Positions 32,802 through 42,448 are shown, numbered from the stretch's first letter. The stretch: 64,000 bases of DNA from Ponticaulis profundi (GCF_042659465.1 NZ_JBHSSW010000009.1:1-64000); one strand, 5' to 3'. Made by a program: numbers and translations. The notes: generated by a model from the letters alone, not told the origin.

Positions 32802-35381
32802 CTAGTTGGTGACTTCGAGTTTCCGTTCGATCATTTCGACCTGGAAACACTCGATGAGGTCGCCGACACGAATGTCTTCATAGCGTTCGAACGCCATACC
32901 GCATTCATTGCCTTCTTTGACCTCTGGAACTTCGTCCTTGAAGCGCTTGAGCGTTTTCAGCATGCCTTCATGGATGACAACGTCATCACGCAGCAGGCGA
33001 ACACCACAACCACGCTTCACGACGCCTTCGGTCACACGGCAACCAGCAACCTTGCCGACCTTCGTGATGTTGAAGACTTCCAGAATTTCGGCGTAACCGA
33101 TGAAGGTTTCGCGTTTTTCTGGCGCCAGCATGCCGGACAGCGTGTCACGAACGTCATCAATCAGGTCGTAGATGACTGAGTAATAACGGATCTCGACGCC
33201 TTCACGTTCAGCAAGTTCACGCGCCTGTTTGTTCGCACGTGTGTTGAACGCGATGATCGGTGCACCGGACGACTGAGCGAGCAGAACGTCGGATTCAGAG
33301 ATACCGCCAACCGCGCCATAGATGACACGTGCACGAACCTCTTCCGTCGACATTTTCTCGACCGCTTGCGTGATCGCTTCGACAGAGCCCTGAACGTCGC
33401 CTTTGACAACAAGCGGAGCTTCAGATGTTTCACCAGCACCCGACTGCAGTCTTGAGAGCATTTGCTCCAGAGATGCTTTTGCCGTCGGACCTGCACCACG
33501 CGCCTGTTTCTTCATGCGGATACGGTATTCCGTAATCTCGCGGGCACGCTGCTCATTGTCGACAACAACGAATGGGTCGCCTGGGTCCGGCGCACCGTCG
33601 AGACCAAGGATCTCGGCAGGAACGGTTGGACCCGCTTCTTTCAGCTGCTGGCCGCGCTCGTTCACGAGGGCACGGACCTTACCCCACTGAGAACCGGCAA
33701 CAACAATATCACCACGTTTCAGCGTACCGCGCTTGACGAGTACGGTCGCGACAGGACCGCGGCCCTTGTCGAGCTGGCTCTCGACCACGACGCCATCGGC
33801 ATCACGATCCGGGTTTGCCTGAAGTTCGAGGATTTCCGCTTGAAGCGTGATCGCTTCTGTCAGGTTATCCAGACCCATTTTCTCTTTCGCAGAGACTTCG
33901 ATCGCCTGGACTTCACCGCCCATGGCTTCGACCTGAATGTCGTATTGCAGAAGCTCGGTCAGAACCTTGTTCGCATCGGCTTCAGGCTTATCGATCTTGT
34001 TCACCGCAATGATGATCGGAACGCCAGCGGCTTTCGCGTGGCTGATCGCCTCGATTGTCTGCGGCATGACACCATCATCAGCCGCGACGACGATAATGAC
34101 GATATCGGTGATATCGGCACCACGCGCACGCATGGCAGAGAATGCCGCGTGGCCTGGCGTGTCGAGGAAGGTGATCTTGTCACCGGATTCCAGCGTCACC
34201 TGATAGGCACCAATATGCTGCGTGATACCGCCCGCTTCACCGGACACAACGTCCGTAGAGCGCATGGCGTCGAGCAGAGATGTCTTACCGTGGTCAACGT
34301 GACCCATAATGGTCACAACCGGCGGACGGCCAACGAGATCTCCTTCGTCATCATCCGGTCCTTCCAGACCGATCTCGACGTCGGCTTCCGACACACGTTT
34401 CACAGTGTGACCGAACTCCTCAACGATCAGCTCTGCCATATCGGCATCGAGCATGTCGTTGGCGCGCATCATCTCGCCTTGCTTCATCATGAACTTCACA
34501 ACGTCAGCGACGCGTTCCGTCATACGGTTTGCAAGTTCCTGCAGGGTGATGGTCTCAGGAACGATAACCTCGCGGCTCGACTTTTCCTTATTGTCCTTCT
34601 GCCCCGCCATACGGCGTTCTTTTTCTTTTTCGCGGGCACGACGTACCGATGCGAGAGAGCGCTGACGCACTTCATCACCGTCAAGAGCTGCCGCGATGGT
34701 CAGCTTGCCCTGACGACGCTTCGGCTCACCGCGACGTGCCGGCTTGGCTGGCGGCGGCGCCGCTGGCTTCGCACGTTTGACACGGCCACCAAGTTCCGCG
34801 AGCGGGCTTGCATCCGGCTCAGCTTCCGGAACAGGCTCATTGCGTACCGGTTCGCGTTTCGCAGGTGCCTTGCGCTCGGCTTTCGGCTTGCGGGCTTCTT
34901 CTTCCGCAAGGCGAGCCGCTTCGGCTTCAGCTTTCTTACGCGCTTCTTCCTCAGCCTTGCGACGGGCTTCTTCTTCGACGCGTTGTTCTTCTTCCTGCTG
35001 ACGGCGTTCCTGCTCTTCAGCCAGACGGCGCTGCGCTTCTGCGCGCGCTTCGTCTTCCGCCTTACGCTTCTTCTCGTCCTCTTCCCGCTTCTTCAGAGCC
35101 ATCTGGCGCGCGCGAAGTTCTGCTTCGGTGATACCGAGCTTCTTCGCGAGTTCCGCTGCCTTGGACACTTTTGGCTTGCCACCAGATGCACCAGCCGCAG
35201 CTGGCTTACCGGTTTTGCCCGCGGGTTGAGTGATACGCTTTTTCTTTTTCTCGACGACAACCTGCTTGGACCGTCCGTGAGAAAAACTTTGCTTCACAGT
35301 CCCGGAATCCTTTCCGCGACCTACGGAAAGGGGCTTACGACCACCATCAGACTCTGAATTTACGTTCTTCGTATCGCTCAT
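32802..35381 (-). CDS. infB: Translation initiation factor IF-2
   Basis: 859 aa GTPase that brings initiator tRNA to the small subunit and promotes subunit joining. The N-terminal 270 residues contain an IF2_N motif (ELAKKLGITEAELRARQ) and a long Glu/Lys/Arg-rich coiled stretch with RREEEE-type repeats. The G domain starts about residue 350 with GHVDHGKTSLLDAM (about 356-369), DTPGHAAFSAMRARGAD and IAVNKIDKPEAD. Domains II-IV, including the fMet-tRNA-binding C-terminal domain, complete the protein. The length is normal for alphaproteobacteria. Confidence 0.97.
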   Translation of the reverse strand: MSDTKNVNSESDGGRKPLSVGRGKDSGTVKQSFSHGRSKQVVVEKKKKRITQPAGKTGKPAAAGASGGKPKVSKAAELAKKLGITEAELRARQMALKKREEDEKKRKAEDEARAEAQRRLAEEQERRQQEEEQRVEEEARRKAEEEARKKAEAEAARLAEEEARKPKAERKAPAKREPVRNEPVPEAEPDASPLAELGGRVKRAKPAAPPPAKPARRGEPKRRQGKLTIAAALDGDEVRQRSLASVRRAREKEKERRMAGQKDNKEKSSREVIVPETITLQELANRMTERVADVVKFMMKQGEMMRANDMLDADMAELIVEEFGHTVKRVSEADVEIGLEGPDDDEGDLVGRPPVVTIMGHVDHGKTSLLDAMRSTDVVSGEAGGITQHIGAYQVTLESGDKITFLDTPGHAAFSAMRARGADITDIVIIVVAADDGVMPQTIEAISHAKAAGVPIIIAVNKIDKPEADANKVLTELLQYDIQVEAMGGEVQAIEVSAKEKMGLDNLTEAITLQAEILELQANPDRDADGVVVESQLDKGRGPVATVLVKRGTLKRGDIVVAGSQWGKVRALVNERGQQLKEAGPTVPAEILGLDGAPDPGDPFVVVDNEQRAREITEYRIRMKKQARGAGPTAKASLEQMLSRLQSGAGETSEAPLVVKGDVQGSVEAITQAVEKMSTEEVRARVIYGAVGGISESDVLLAQSSGAPIIAFNTRANKQARELAEREGVEIRYYSVIYDLIDDVRDTLSGMLAPEKRETFIGYAEILEVFNITKVGKVAGCRVTEGVVKRGCGVRLLRDDVVIHEGMLKTLKRFKDEVPEVKEGNECGMAFERYEDIRVGDLIECFQVEMIERKLEVTN

Positions 35382-35425
35382 CGACCACCAATTCTCATAC
35401 CATCAATCCTCGCCAGCAGGCGAGG

Positions 35426-36124
35426 TCATACGTTCTTTCCGACCGTCCCAGAAACCCATACGTCGTCCGTCAATCGACGAAACTCGTACAGTCTACGATA
35501 GTCTTTTGTCCACACATCGGTGAACTGACCCGTTTTCAACAGCCCATGTACCACATGGTCACGGCCAAAGGCCATGCCTAATTCTTCACCGGCAAGTGCT
35601 GTTGCAACGCGAACACGCTCATAGAGCGCGACCGCCAGGCCCACAATGCGCCTCCGACCATCCTGAGCGCCATCACTTGCCTCAAGAAGCCAGCCGGGAC
35701 GTCGCTTTTGCAGCTCGTTACGGACCTGATCAAACCCTAAGATAATAGCTCCAGAGCGTTTTGCCAGCCCCAGACTGGCCTGACATCGCTGTAAAAGCTG
35801 CAAATCGACCTGTTCGACCAGATCTTCGCTCACCTGAACGGACTGTTTGAAGCCGCGCGCAAAGCCGGATTTGCTGGTCAGAAGGCCTGCCAGCGCGTCA
35901 CGGTCCGCACGGACCCAGACACCACGTCCGGGAAGTTTGGCGGCAAGGTCCGGCACCACATCGCCATCAGGCGAGCGGACAAATCGGATCAATCTCGACA
36001 CAGGCATGTGCTCGCGTGTGGCAAGACACATGCGTGTGGGAGCTGATTTTCCTTTTACCGGGCCGTTATCCAGCCAGTCTATTGTGTCGTCATTCCCCGA
36101 CTCATCGAGGCTCTGCGTCGTCAT
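35426..36124 (-). CDS. YlxR/DUF448 RNA-binding protein with L7Ae-like domain
   Basis: 232 aa. The YlxR part (about 30-85) has RMCLATREHMPVSRLIRFVR and LPGRGVWVRADRD. The second half (about 110-200) has LLQRCQASLGLAKRSGAIIL, an L7Ae/L30e-like fold. The fusion is usual in alphaproteobacteria, where it sits between nusA and infB. Its start overlaps the end of nusA by 23 bp, so translation is probably coupled. It likely binds RNA. The exact target is not established. Confidence 0.92.
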   Translation of the reverse strand: MTTQSLDESGNDDTIDWLDNGPVKGKSAPTRMCLATREHMPVSRLIRFVRSPDGDVVPDLAAKLPGRGVWVRADRDALAGLLTSKSGFARGFKQSVQVSEDLVEQVDLQLLQRCQASLGLAKRSGAIILGFDQVRNELQKRRPGWLLEASDGAQDGRRRIVGLAVALYERVRVATALAGEELGMAFGRDHVVHGLLKTGQFTDVWTKDYRRLYEFRRLTDDVWVSGTVGKNV

Positions 36125-37889
36125 CGGCGCCCTCCTCGTCTACATCGTCAGAAAAATCAGACTCATCCAGTTCAGCGATTTCCTCGAGGCTGACATCACC
36201 GGACAGATCATCAAGCGCCATGAGTGCGCGCTCTTCTTCTGTCAGTTCGCTCGCTTCGTCGCCATCTTCACCTTCGATCTCTTCGACGTCAGGTTCAGCT
36301 TCCTGTTCGATCGCGGCAAGCGCCTCGTCATCAATCCAGCCCACCTTGTTACGGGCACGCATGATGAAGAGTTGCGCCTCGTCAGCGCTCATCTCGCCCT
36401 TGGCCAGAATACCTGCCTGGAAGACTGGCTTGCCATCCTTGCCCGGCTCACGCCAGCCCGTGATGTCGTCCGGAACCAGACCTGCAACATCTTCCATCGT
36501 CTTGACGTCGTTCTCGCCGAAGGTCACGGCCATTTGCAGGGTCATGCCTTCGAGTTCCAGAACGTCATCCTCGACGCCCAGCTCACGGCGCTTCTCATTG
36601 AGCTCCTCGCTCAGGCGCTCAAGATATTCGCGGGCACGTGTTTGCAGCTCTTCAGCGATCTCTTCGTCGAAACCTTCAATGTCAGACAGGTCTTCCTGTT
36701 CGACATAAGCGATCTCCTCGACCGTTTCGAAGCCTTCAGAGGCCAGAAGCTGCGCAAGCGTTTCGTCTGCATCGAGCGCTTTCATGAACAGAGCAGAGCG
36801 CTCCTGGAATTCGCGCTGGAAGCGTTCGGAATCCTGCGTTTCCGTCATCAGATCGATCTGCCAGCCGGAAAGCTGTGATGCGAGACGGACGTTCTGACCG
36901 CGACGACCAATCGCCAGCGGGAACTGGCTGTCAGCAACCACGACCTCAACACGCTGTTCGTCCTCGTCCAGAACAACCTTGGAGACTTCCGCCGGCTGAA
37001 GCGCGTTCACAATGAAGGTCGCCGGATCTTCAGACCATGGAATGATGTCGATTTTCTCGCCGCCCAGCTCGCCAACAACGGCCTGAACGCGCGCACCGCG
37101 CATACCGACACAGGCACCGACCGGGTCAATGGACGAATCGTTCGACCAGACACCGATCTTCGCACGCGACCCCGGGTCACGGGCACAGGACTTGATCTCG
37201 ATCACGCCCTCATAAACTTCCGGCACTTCCTGCGCGAACAGAGCCACCATGAAGTCAGGGTGTGCGCGGGACAGGAAGATTTGCGGGCCTTTTTGCTCGC
37301 GGCTCACTTTATACAGATAAGCGCGGATACGATCGCCGTTCTGGAAGTTTTCGCGCGGGATCGCATCGCCGCGGCGAACAATGCCTTCTGCGCGGCCGAG
37401 GTCGACAATGATGTGACCATATTCAACACGCTTGACGATGCCGTTGATCACCTCGCCAACGCGGTCCTTGTATTCGTCATACTGGCGGTCGCGCTCAGCG
37501 TCGCGCACCTTCTGCATGATGACCTGTTTCGCGGTCTGCGCGGCAACACGGCCAAAATCAAACGGCGGCAGTTCTTCACGGATCTCGCCGCCGATTTCGA
37601 TGTCAGGATCGATTTCGCGCGCCTGATCAAGCGTGAGCTGCTGGACTTCGTCTTCCAGCTCTTCTTCCGGCACAACGGTCTGAACACGCCACAGCGTCTG
37701 CTCACCGGTGCGCGCATCGATGTGAGCGCGGATGTCATGTTCCTGACCGTAACGCGAACGCGCAGCTTTCTGGATCGCCTCTTCCATCGCTTCGATCACG
37801 ATGGTCTTGTCGATGCCTTTCTCGGCTGCGACCGCGTTTGCGATCTGCAGGATTTCAAGACGGTTTGCGGAAACGCCAATCGCACTCAT
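36102..37889 (-). CDS. nusA: Transcription termination/antitermination factor NusA
   Basis: 595 aa RNA polymerase-binding factor controlling pausing, termination and rRNA antitermination. The N-terminal polymerase-binding domain (about 1-135) is followed by S1 (GEVINGIVKRVEYGHIIVDL), KH1 (PVGACVGMRGARVQAVVGEL) and KH2 (FPLAIGRRGQNVRLASQLSG). Two acidic helix-hairpin-helix repeats and a very acidic tail (about 520-595) end the protein. It overlaps rimP by 4 bp (37886-37889) and the ylxR-type gene by 23 bp. Confidence 0.97.
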   Translation of the reverse strand: MSAIGVSANRLEILQIANAVAAEKGIDKTIVIEAMEEAIQKAARSRYGQEHDIRAHIDARTGEQTLWRVQTVVPEEELEDEVQQLTLDQAREIDPDIEIGGEIREELPPFDFGRVAAQTAKQVIMQKVRDAERDRQYDEYKDRVGEVINGIVKRVEYGHIIVDLGRAEGIVRRGDAIPRENFQNGDRIRAYLYKVSREQKGPQIFLSRAHPDFMVALFAQEVPEVYEGVIEIKSCARDPGSRAKIGVWSNDSSIDPVGACVGMRGARVQAVVGELGGEKIDIIPWSEDPATFIVNALQPAEVSKVVLDEDEQRVEVVVADSQFPLAIGRRGQNVRLASQLSGWQIDLMTETQDSERFQREFQERSALFMKALDADETLAQLLASEGFETVEEIAYVEQEDLSDIEGFDEEIAEELQTRAREYLERLSEELNEKRRELGVEDDVLELEGMTLQMAVTFGENDVKTMEDVAGLVPDDITGWREPGKDGKPVFQAGILAKGEMSADEAQLFIMRARNKVGWIDDEALAAIEQEAEPDVEEIEGEDGDEASELTEEERALMALDDLSGDVSLEEIAELDESDFSDDVDEEGADDDAEPR

Positions 37890-38479
37890 GCGTTTTCTTC
37901 CTTCTCATCGATGTCCGACTCATCGTCGTCATCAGTTTCCATGCCTTCAAAGCCTTCATCGCCCGGTTGCGGCGCAAGCGTTCCTGCCTTGCGGGCGGCT
38001 TCAATCAATTCTTCGGTGAGCACGAGGCTGGCTTTCGACATTTCGTCGACAGCGCACTCCAGCTCTGTTTCGTCATCCAGCAACAGCTTGATGACGCCAT
38101 CTTTTTCCTCTGTCAGTTCGCCGGTAAAACGACGCTGACCGTTCGGTGCCGGAATTTTCAGCTCGATCTTGGCCAGATGGCCAACCCATTTCGCGAAATC
38201 CTTTGCACGCGTCAGTGGACGATCAATACCCGGTGTGGAGACTTCCAGATGATAGGCGCCCGATACCGGGTCCACCACGTCCAGCAATGGCGAGATCGCA
38301 TGCGAGAAGTCCGCGCAATCCTCAACATCCGTGCCGCCTTCTGATTTCTCGATCATCAGCTGCAGCGTCGGCGTCTTGCCGCCCATCATGCGCACGCGCA
38401 CAATCTCGATCCCCATCGCTTCCGCTTCGGGTTCGATGGCGTTCAGGATACGGCGTTCATTGTCCTTAATGGTTCTCAA
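37886..38479 (-). CDS. rimP: Ribosome maturation factor RimP
   Basis: 197 aa. An N-terminal alpha/beta domain (AIEPEAEAMGIEIVRVRMMG, then DCADFSHAISPLLDV) and the strand YHLEVSTPGIDRPLTRAKDF mark RimP, which helps mature the small ribosomal subunit. The C-terminal extension is acidic (DDDDESDIDEKEENA), as often in alphaproteobacteria. It is the first gene of the rimP-nusA-ylxR-infB group. A terminator for an upstream minus-strand transcript ends 20 bp in front of it. Confidence 0.94.
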   Translation of the reverse strand: MRTIKDNERRILNAIEPEAEAMGIEIVRVRMMGGKTPTLQLMIEKSEGGTDVEDCADFSHAISPLLDVVDPVSGAYHLEVSTPGIDRPLTRAKDFAKWVGHLAKIELKIPAPNGQRRFTGELTEEKDGVIKLLLDDETELECAVDEMSKASLVLTEELIEAARKAGTLAPQPGDEGFEGMETDDDDESDIDEKEENA

Positions 38480-38498
38480 GTCACAGCTTCCGGCAATG

Positions 38499-38532
38499 AA
38501 AACGGCGGCCCGGGTTATCCCGAGCCGCCGCC
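38499..38532 (-). terminator. Strong terminator on the minus strand upstream of rimP
   Basis: CGGCGGCCCGGG (38503-38514) pairs with CCCGAGCCGCCG (38519-38530), 11 of 12 pairs around TTAT. On the minus strand TTTTC follows. It must end a minus-strand transcript starting upstream of 38540. The only candidate is the small frame at 38540-38743. Confidence 0.8.
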
Positions 38533-38539
38533 ATGTGTT

Positions 38540-38743
38540 CTAGCGATTTCCTATCGTATAAAACTTTTCAGATGGCTTGTCGAGCGTTTCATCCGGGGCG
38601 TCTGCTGATTGAATCACCAGCACGCCGCACAAGTCATAACTATTTCTGGCCGCGCCAATCTGAAACGATCGGTTTTTCCGATCAAAAACTCCAGAAATTC
38701 GTATGGATGAATTCGTGGTCAGACTCACCGCATCTTCTTGCAA
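38540..38743 (-). CDS. Possible small protein of unknown function (67 aa or shorter)
   Basis: A minus-strand frame begins at a TTG at 38743, has an in-frame GTG five codons later, and ends in TAG just before the strong terminator at 38499-38532. The product (about 62-67 aa) contains SIRISGVFDRKNRSFQIGAA and YDLCGVLVIQSADAP. No clear ribosome site is visible. The main support is that a good terminator directly follows and no other gene on that strand can use it. It could instead be a small RNA. Confidence 0.4.
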   Translation of the reverse strand: MQEDAVSLTTNSSIRISGVFDRKNRSFQIGAARNSYDLCGVLVIQSADAPDETLDKPSEKFYTIGNR

Positions 38744-38812
38744 ATCGATATGAGACGTACGATATTTCAGGCAATCCGCTTAATTGCGGGCGGTTATCGA
38801 ATAGGTAGAACG

Positions 38813-39577
38813 ATGAATAATCACAATTTCGCTCGCGCCGGACAGATGCCCGCAGGAGCCATGGACGCGTCGGTCGACAAAGGCCTGCGCAAATTCATGC
38901 TCGGCGTGTACAACAAGATGGCGCTCGGCCTCGTCCTGACGGCAGTGCTGGCCTTTATTGTTGGCAGCACATCTCTGATCAATCTGTTCTTCACGACAAA
39001 TGGCGCCGGCCAGATCACTGGCATGACGCTGCTTTACTACATTGTGGCGTTTGGCCCGATCGCGATCCTTTTCGGATCGGCCTTCCTGATGAAGAACCCG
39101 TCACCCGTCGGTGCCAATATCGTGTACTGGTCGGTGGTTTCCCTGATCGGTACAGGCATGGGCCTTCTGGTCTTTATCTACGCAGGTATGTCTGATGGTC
39201 TGATCACCATGGCAAAAGCCTTCCTGACGACAGCGATCGCCTTTGGCGGCATGTCGCTCTGGGGTTACACGACCAAGAAAGACCTGACCGGCATGGGCAC
39301 ATTCCTGATCATGGGTGTGATCGGCCTGATCGTCGCGTCTCTGGTCAACATGTTCCTGGCCAGCAGCCTGCTCAGCTTCATCATCTCACTGGCAGGTGTT
39401 CTGATCTTTGCGGGCCTCACCGCATTCGACACGCAACGCCTGAAGTTCCAGTATTATGAACTGGGCGGCAATGAGCGTGCGATGTCTGTGGCAACCACTT
39501 ACGGTGCGCTGAGCCTGTACATCAACTTCATCAACATGTTCCAGTTCATTCTCGCGCTGATGAGCGGTCGCGAATAA
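38813..39577 (+). CDS. Bax inhibitor-1/YccA family membrane protein
   Basis: 254 aa from the ATG at 38813. Residues upstream in the same frame (to 38738) are not family-like. Seven hydrophobic segments follow an amphipathic N-terminus. Family landmarks include KFMLGVYNKMALGLVLTAV, TAFLTTAIAFGGMSLWGYTT-like residues (the segment reads LTTAIAFGGMSLWGY), FAGLTAFDTQRLKFQY with the Asp pair region, and a final FINMFQFILALMSG. BI-1 homologues are inner-membrane, pH-gated Ca2+-leak-type proteins. Some interact with FtsH. Confidence 0.92.
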   Translation: MNNHNFARAGQMPAGAMDASVDKGLRKFMLGVYNKMALGLVLTAVLAFIVGSTSLINLFFTTNGAGQITGMTLLYYIVAFGPIAILFGSAFLMKNPSPVGANIVYWSVVSLIGTGMGLLVFIYAGMSDGLITMAKAFLTTAIAFGGMSLWGYTTKKDLTGMGTFLIMGVIGLIVASLVNMFLASSLLSFIISLAGVLIFAGLTAFDTQRLKFQYYELGGNERAMSVATTYGALSLYINFINMFQFILALMSGRE

Positions 39578-39603
39578 GCTGGTTCACCAGATGACAGAAT
39601 ACG

Positions 39604-39631
39604 AAAAACCCCGGCAGTGCCGGGGTTTTTT
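39604..39631. terminator. Bidirectional terminator between BI-1 and leucyl aminopeptidase genes
   Basis: AAAAACCCCGGC pairs with GCCGGGGTTTTT around AGT. T-runs flank it on both strands, so it can end both convergent transcripts (BI-1 ends 39577, the aminopeptidase ends 39653). Confidence 0.93.
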
Positions 39632-39652
39632 ATTGTCCGCTTCAGGCTGGCT

Positions 39653-41029
39653 CTAAGCCTTGTAGCGCGCCGATAGCACGCCGAACATGGCGCGAAGGCC
39701 CTGCGCCGCGGCACCTTCGGAATTGCCGTATTTGGCATTGCGCCACGCCCAGACATCCCAGTGGACCCAGTTTTCGGTTTCCACGAATTTCTTCAGGAAG
39801 AGCGCGGCTGTGATCGAGCCACCCATCGGCCCGCTGGCAGAGTTCTTCATGTCCGCAATCGGACTGGAGAGCATCTCATAATAGGGCTCCCAGAGCGGCA
39901 TGCGCCATGCTGGATCACCCGCCTTTTCAGCCGCCGCGGCAATCGCGTTCGCAACGTCATCACTCGGCGTATAGAACGGCGCAACTTCCGGTCCGAGCGC
40001 CACGCGCGCAGCCCCTGTCAGGGTCGCAAAGTCGATGAGGAGATCCGGATCACCCTCTTCCTGCGCACGCACAAGCGCATCAGCGAGCACAAGGCGGCCT
40101 TCCGCATCCGTATTGTCGATCTCCACGGTCAGGCCCTTGCGGCTGGACAGGACATCGCCCGGACGGAACGCGCCAGCGCCAATCGCGTTTTCAGCCGCTG
40201 GCACAACCAGTTTCAGTCGAACCGGCAGTTTGAAGCTCATGACCAGACGTGCCAGCGCAATCGCATGGGCTGACCCGCCCATATCTTTTTTCATCAGGCG
40301 CATATAACCACCCGTCTTGATATCGAGCCCGCCCGTATCATAGGTGATGCCCTTGCCGACCAGAGCGAGTTTGGGATGGTCGGCATTGCCCCAGGAAAGC
40401 TCAATCACACGCGGTGCATCTGCGGCGGCGCGCCCAACAGCGTGCACCAATGGGAAATTGGCCTCGACCAGATCATCACCCGCGGTCACCGTGAGGTCTG
40501 CACCAAATTCTTCTGCCAGGTCGGCGACCTGACCGGCCAGAATTTCCGGCGTCATATCCTGCGCAGGCGTGTTCACGAGGTCGCGCAGAAGATGGATCGC
40601 ATCGGCAAAGTTCGTCGCGATTTCAAGCGCCGCTTCATCGGCGATGACGAGTTGCGGCGGGGTGTGCTTTTTCGAGAGATATCGATCGAACTTGTAGGCG
40701 CCATCAGCCCAGGCGACCGCGAGCATCTGCGGATCGCAGTCTTCAGGGATATAATCGAAGCGATACACGCCTTCTTTCAGAGAGGCGGAGAGTTTCGCCA
40801 CGCAGAGCGCATCCTTGTTGTCGCCAACACCAAACACGATGCGCGAGAGATTGCCCGTCATATCCGGCAGACGCACCAGCTCGCCAGCCTTTGCGGCAAA
40901 GCCTTCGCTACGCAGAACCGTGGCGGCATATTCCGAATGCGCTTCCAGATAAGCTTCGACCGCGCTCGCAGGCACGAGGTCCACTGGCGTTGGTGCGGAA
41001 TGGTCGGCGACGAAACAGGAAGAAGGCAT
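39653..41029 (-). CDS. Leucyl aminopeptidase family (M17) peptidase
   Basis: 458 aa from the ATG at 41029 (GGAG 7 bases upstream). The frame is open to 41080 without a site. M17 enzymes are hexameric two-metal aminopeptidases. The metal-ligand region has LALVGKGITYDTGGLDIK and MRLMKKDMGGSAHAIALA, and the signature NTDAEGRLVLADAL is intact. The N-terminal domain contains YRFDYIPEDCDPQ. It probably removes N-terminal residues from peptides in the cytoplasm. It is divergent from the TadD-type gene. Confidence 0.93.
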   Translation of the reverse strand: MPSSCFVADHSAPTPVDLVPASAVEAYLEAHSEYAATVLRSEGFAAKAGELVRLPDMTGNLSRIVFGVGDNKDALCVAKLSASLKEGVYRFDYIPEDCDPQMLAVAWADGAYKFDRYLSKKHTPPQLVIADEAALEIATNFADAIHLLRDLVNTPAQDMTPEILAGQVADLAEEFGADLTVTAGDDLVEANFPLVHAVGRAAADAPRVIELSWGNADHPKLALVGKGITYDTGGLDIKTGGYMRLMKKDMGGSAHAIALARLVMSFKLPVRLKLVVPAAENAIGAGAFRPGDVLSSRKGLTVEIDNTDAEGRLVLADALVRAQEEGDPDLLIDFATLTGAARVALGPEVAPFYTPSDDVANAIAAAAEKAGDPAWRMPLWEPYYEMLSSPIADMKNSASGPMGGSITAALFLKKFVETENWVHWDVWAWRNAKYGNSEGAAAQGLRAMFGVLSARYKA

Positions 41030-41174
41030 GCGGTAACTCCATTTTCCATCAAACTTAGAGGCGGTTCGCATGACTTCCAATGGATAGCAGCAAACAAAGC
41101 CGTCTTTTCCGCAAGCCTTAACGAATCCTTGAACCTATCGCGCAAAATAGATGGAAAATTCCGGAGACAGACAC

Positions 41175-41990
41175 ATGGTCTTTCACAAACTCTCTCGCCT
41201 GTTCTGCGCCGTTTCCATGGGAACGCTGGCTGCGGCCTGCGCGACCGCGCCGACTGCCGAAGAAAAAGCCTATGAAGCGAAGGTGAAGAGTGAAACCATC
41301 ATGCCAGCGTCCGCGGATGACCGCGCGCTGATCAAGCGTCAGGACCCGATGACCCAGGCAACCTTCTGGGGCCTCGAATATGAGAAAAACCCAGGCGATG
41401 TCGAAGCCGCCACGGAGTTTGCCAAATCCCTGCGCGCTATTGGCAGTGACAAACGCGCCGCCGAAATCGCTTCACAGACCCTGTCCCTCGATCCCGGCAA
41501 TGCGGAGTTGCTGACCCTGCTGGGCAAGGCGCTTCTGAAAGCCGGTGATATGGAAAACGCCGTCGATGCACTGCGTCAGGCTTATGCCGCCAATCCGGAA
41601 GACCTGACCGTGCTTGGCGCCTTGGGTGTGGCCTATGATCAGACCGGGCGCCACCGTGAAGCACAGGCCACCTATCGCCAGATCCTTCAGCGCAATCCCG
41701 CCTCGACGTCCAGCCTCTCCAATCTTGGGCTGTCGCTGACCCTGTCAGGTGAACCGGAAGCGGCTGAAACCTTTCTGCGCCGCGCCGTCGAGCAGCCAAA
41801 TGCCGGCGTTCGCGAGCGTCAGAATCTTGCCATGGTGCTGAGCCTGCTTGGCCGGTTTGATGAAGCCCGCGAGCTGAGCGCAGGTGATCTGCCAGACAGT
41901 CAGGTCGACAAGAATATTGATTATTTCCGCGCCATGCTGACACCATCAACACGGGTGTACGGCCAGCTTCGTGGCTCGATGGACGACTAG
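41175..41990 (+). CDS. tadD: TadD-type TPR lipoprotein of the Tad pilus system
   Basis: 271 aa from the ATG at 41175 (GGAG 8 bases upstream). The lipobox is AAACATAP. Tandem tetratricopeptide repeats fill residues about 70-240, for example AIGSDKRAAEIASQTLSLDP, LLKAGDMENAVDALRQAY and DQTGRHREAQATYRQILQ. TadD proteins are outer-membrane lipoproteins thought to help secretin assembly in Flp pilus biogenesis. Context strongly supports this: it converges on the 3' end of the tad/cpa cluster. Confidence 0.85.
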   Translation: MVFHKLSRLFCAVSMGTLAAACATAPTAEEKAYEAKVKSETIMPASADDRALIKRQDPMTQATFWGLEYEKNPGDVEAATEFAKSLRAIGSDKRAAEIASQTLSLDPGNAELLTLLGKALLKAGDMENAVDALRQAYAANPEDLTVLGALGVAYDQTGRHREAQATYRQILQRNPASTSSLSNLGLSLTLSGEPEAAETFLRRAVEQPNAGVRERQNLAMVLSLLGRFDEARELSAGDLPDSQVDKNIDYFRAMLTPSTRVYGQLRGSMDD

Positions 41991-42016
41991 TTTTTCAAGA
42001 AATGACGAAAGACAGG

Positions 42017-42424
42017 TCAGCCTTTATCGCGCGATAGCTGACCCGCGCGTCGGATCAGCACCGGCGCGAGAATGGCCAGCATCATATGCGGCAGCACCAC
42101 ATACAGGATCAGACTGTCGCGCTCACCTGTCAGGAAATAGTTTGTATTCAGGTCGAACAGCATACGGCGCAGATACCAGCTGAAAGACAGAAACACGCTG
42201 AGCAGGCCAAAAGACACCGTCATGGCAACAATGCTCGGCAGGACATTGCCCGGCTGGCGCATAGCGTACTGAATGGCATAACCGGTCAGGATGAGAGAGA
42301 GGAGCGGCACCAGCGTATCGCCGATCCGTCCGCCAAGATTATAGGCTGCGGCCTGCGCCATGATGAGCGCCAGAAGCATGGCCAGCATGCCGAATACCGA
42401 TTCAAAGTGCTTCTTGAGCGTCAT
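42017..42424 (-). CDS. Small polytopic membrane protein at the 3' end of the tad operon
   Basis: 135 aa with about four hydrophobic segments (about 8-28, 37-53, 63-83 and 104-124). Charged residues lie in between, including YLRRMLFDLNTNYFLTGERD. It starts 24 bp after the tadC stop on the same strand and so probably shares the pilus transcript. I do not recognise a family. A role in the Tad system is inferred only from position. Confidence 0.7.
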   Translation of the reverse strand: MTLKKHFESVFGMLAMLLALIMAQAAAYNLGGRIGDTLVPLLSLILTGYAIQYAMRQPGNVLPSIVAMTVSFGLLSVFLSFSWYLRRMLFDLNTNYFLTGERDSLILYVVLPHMMLAILAPVLIRRAGQLSRDKG

Positions 42425-42448
42425 GGTCTGTCCAGCCGCAATTCTCTG

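Noticed and set aside
33462..35357. 631-codon open frame antisense to infB
   Set aside because: It mirrors the Glu/Lys/Arg-rich N-terminus of IF-2, giving Phe/Leu/Arg-rich nonsense. There is no ribosome site and no family resemblance.
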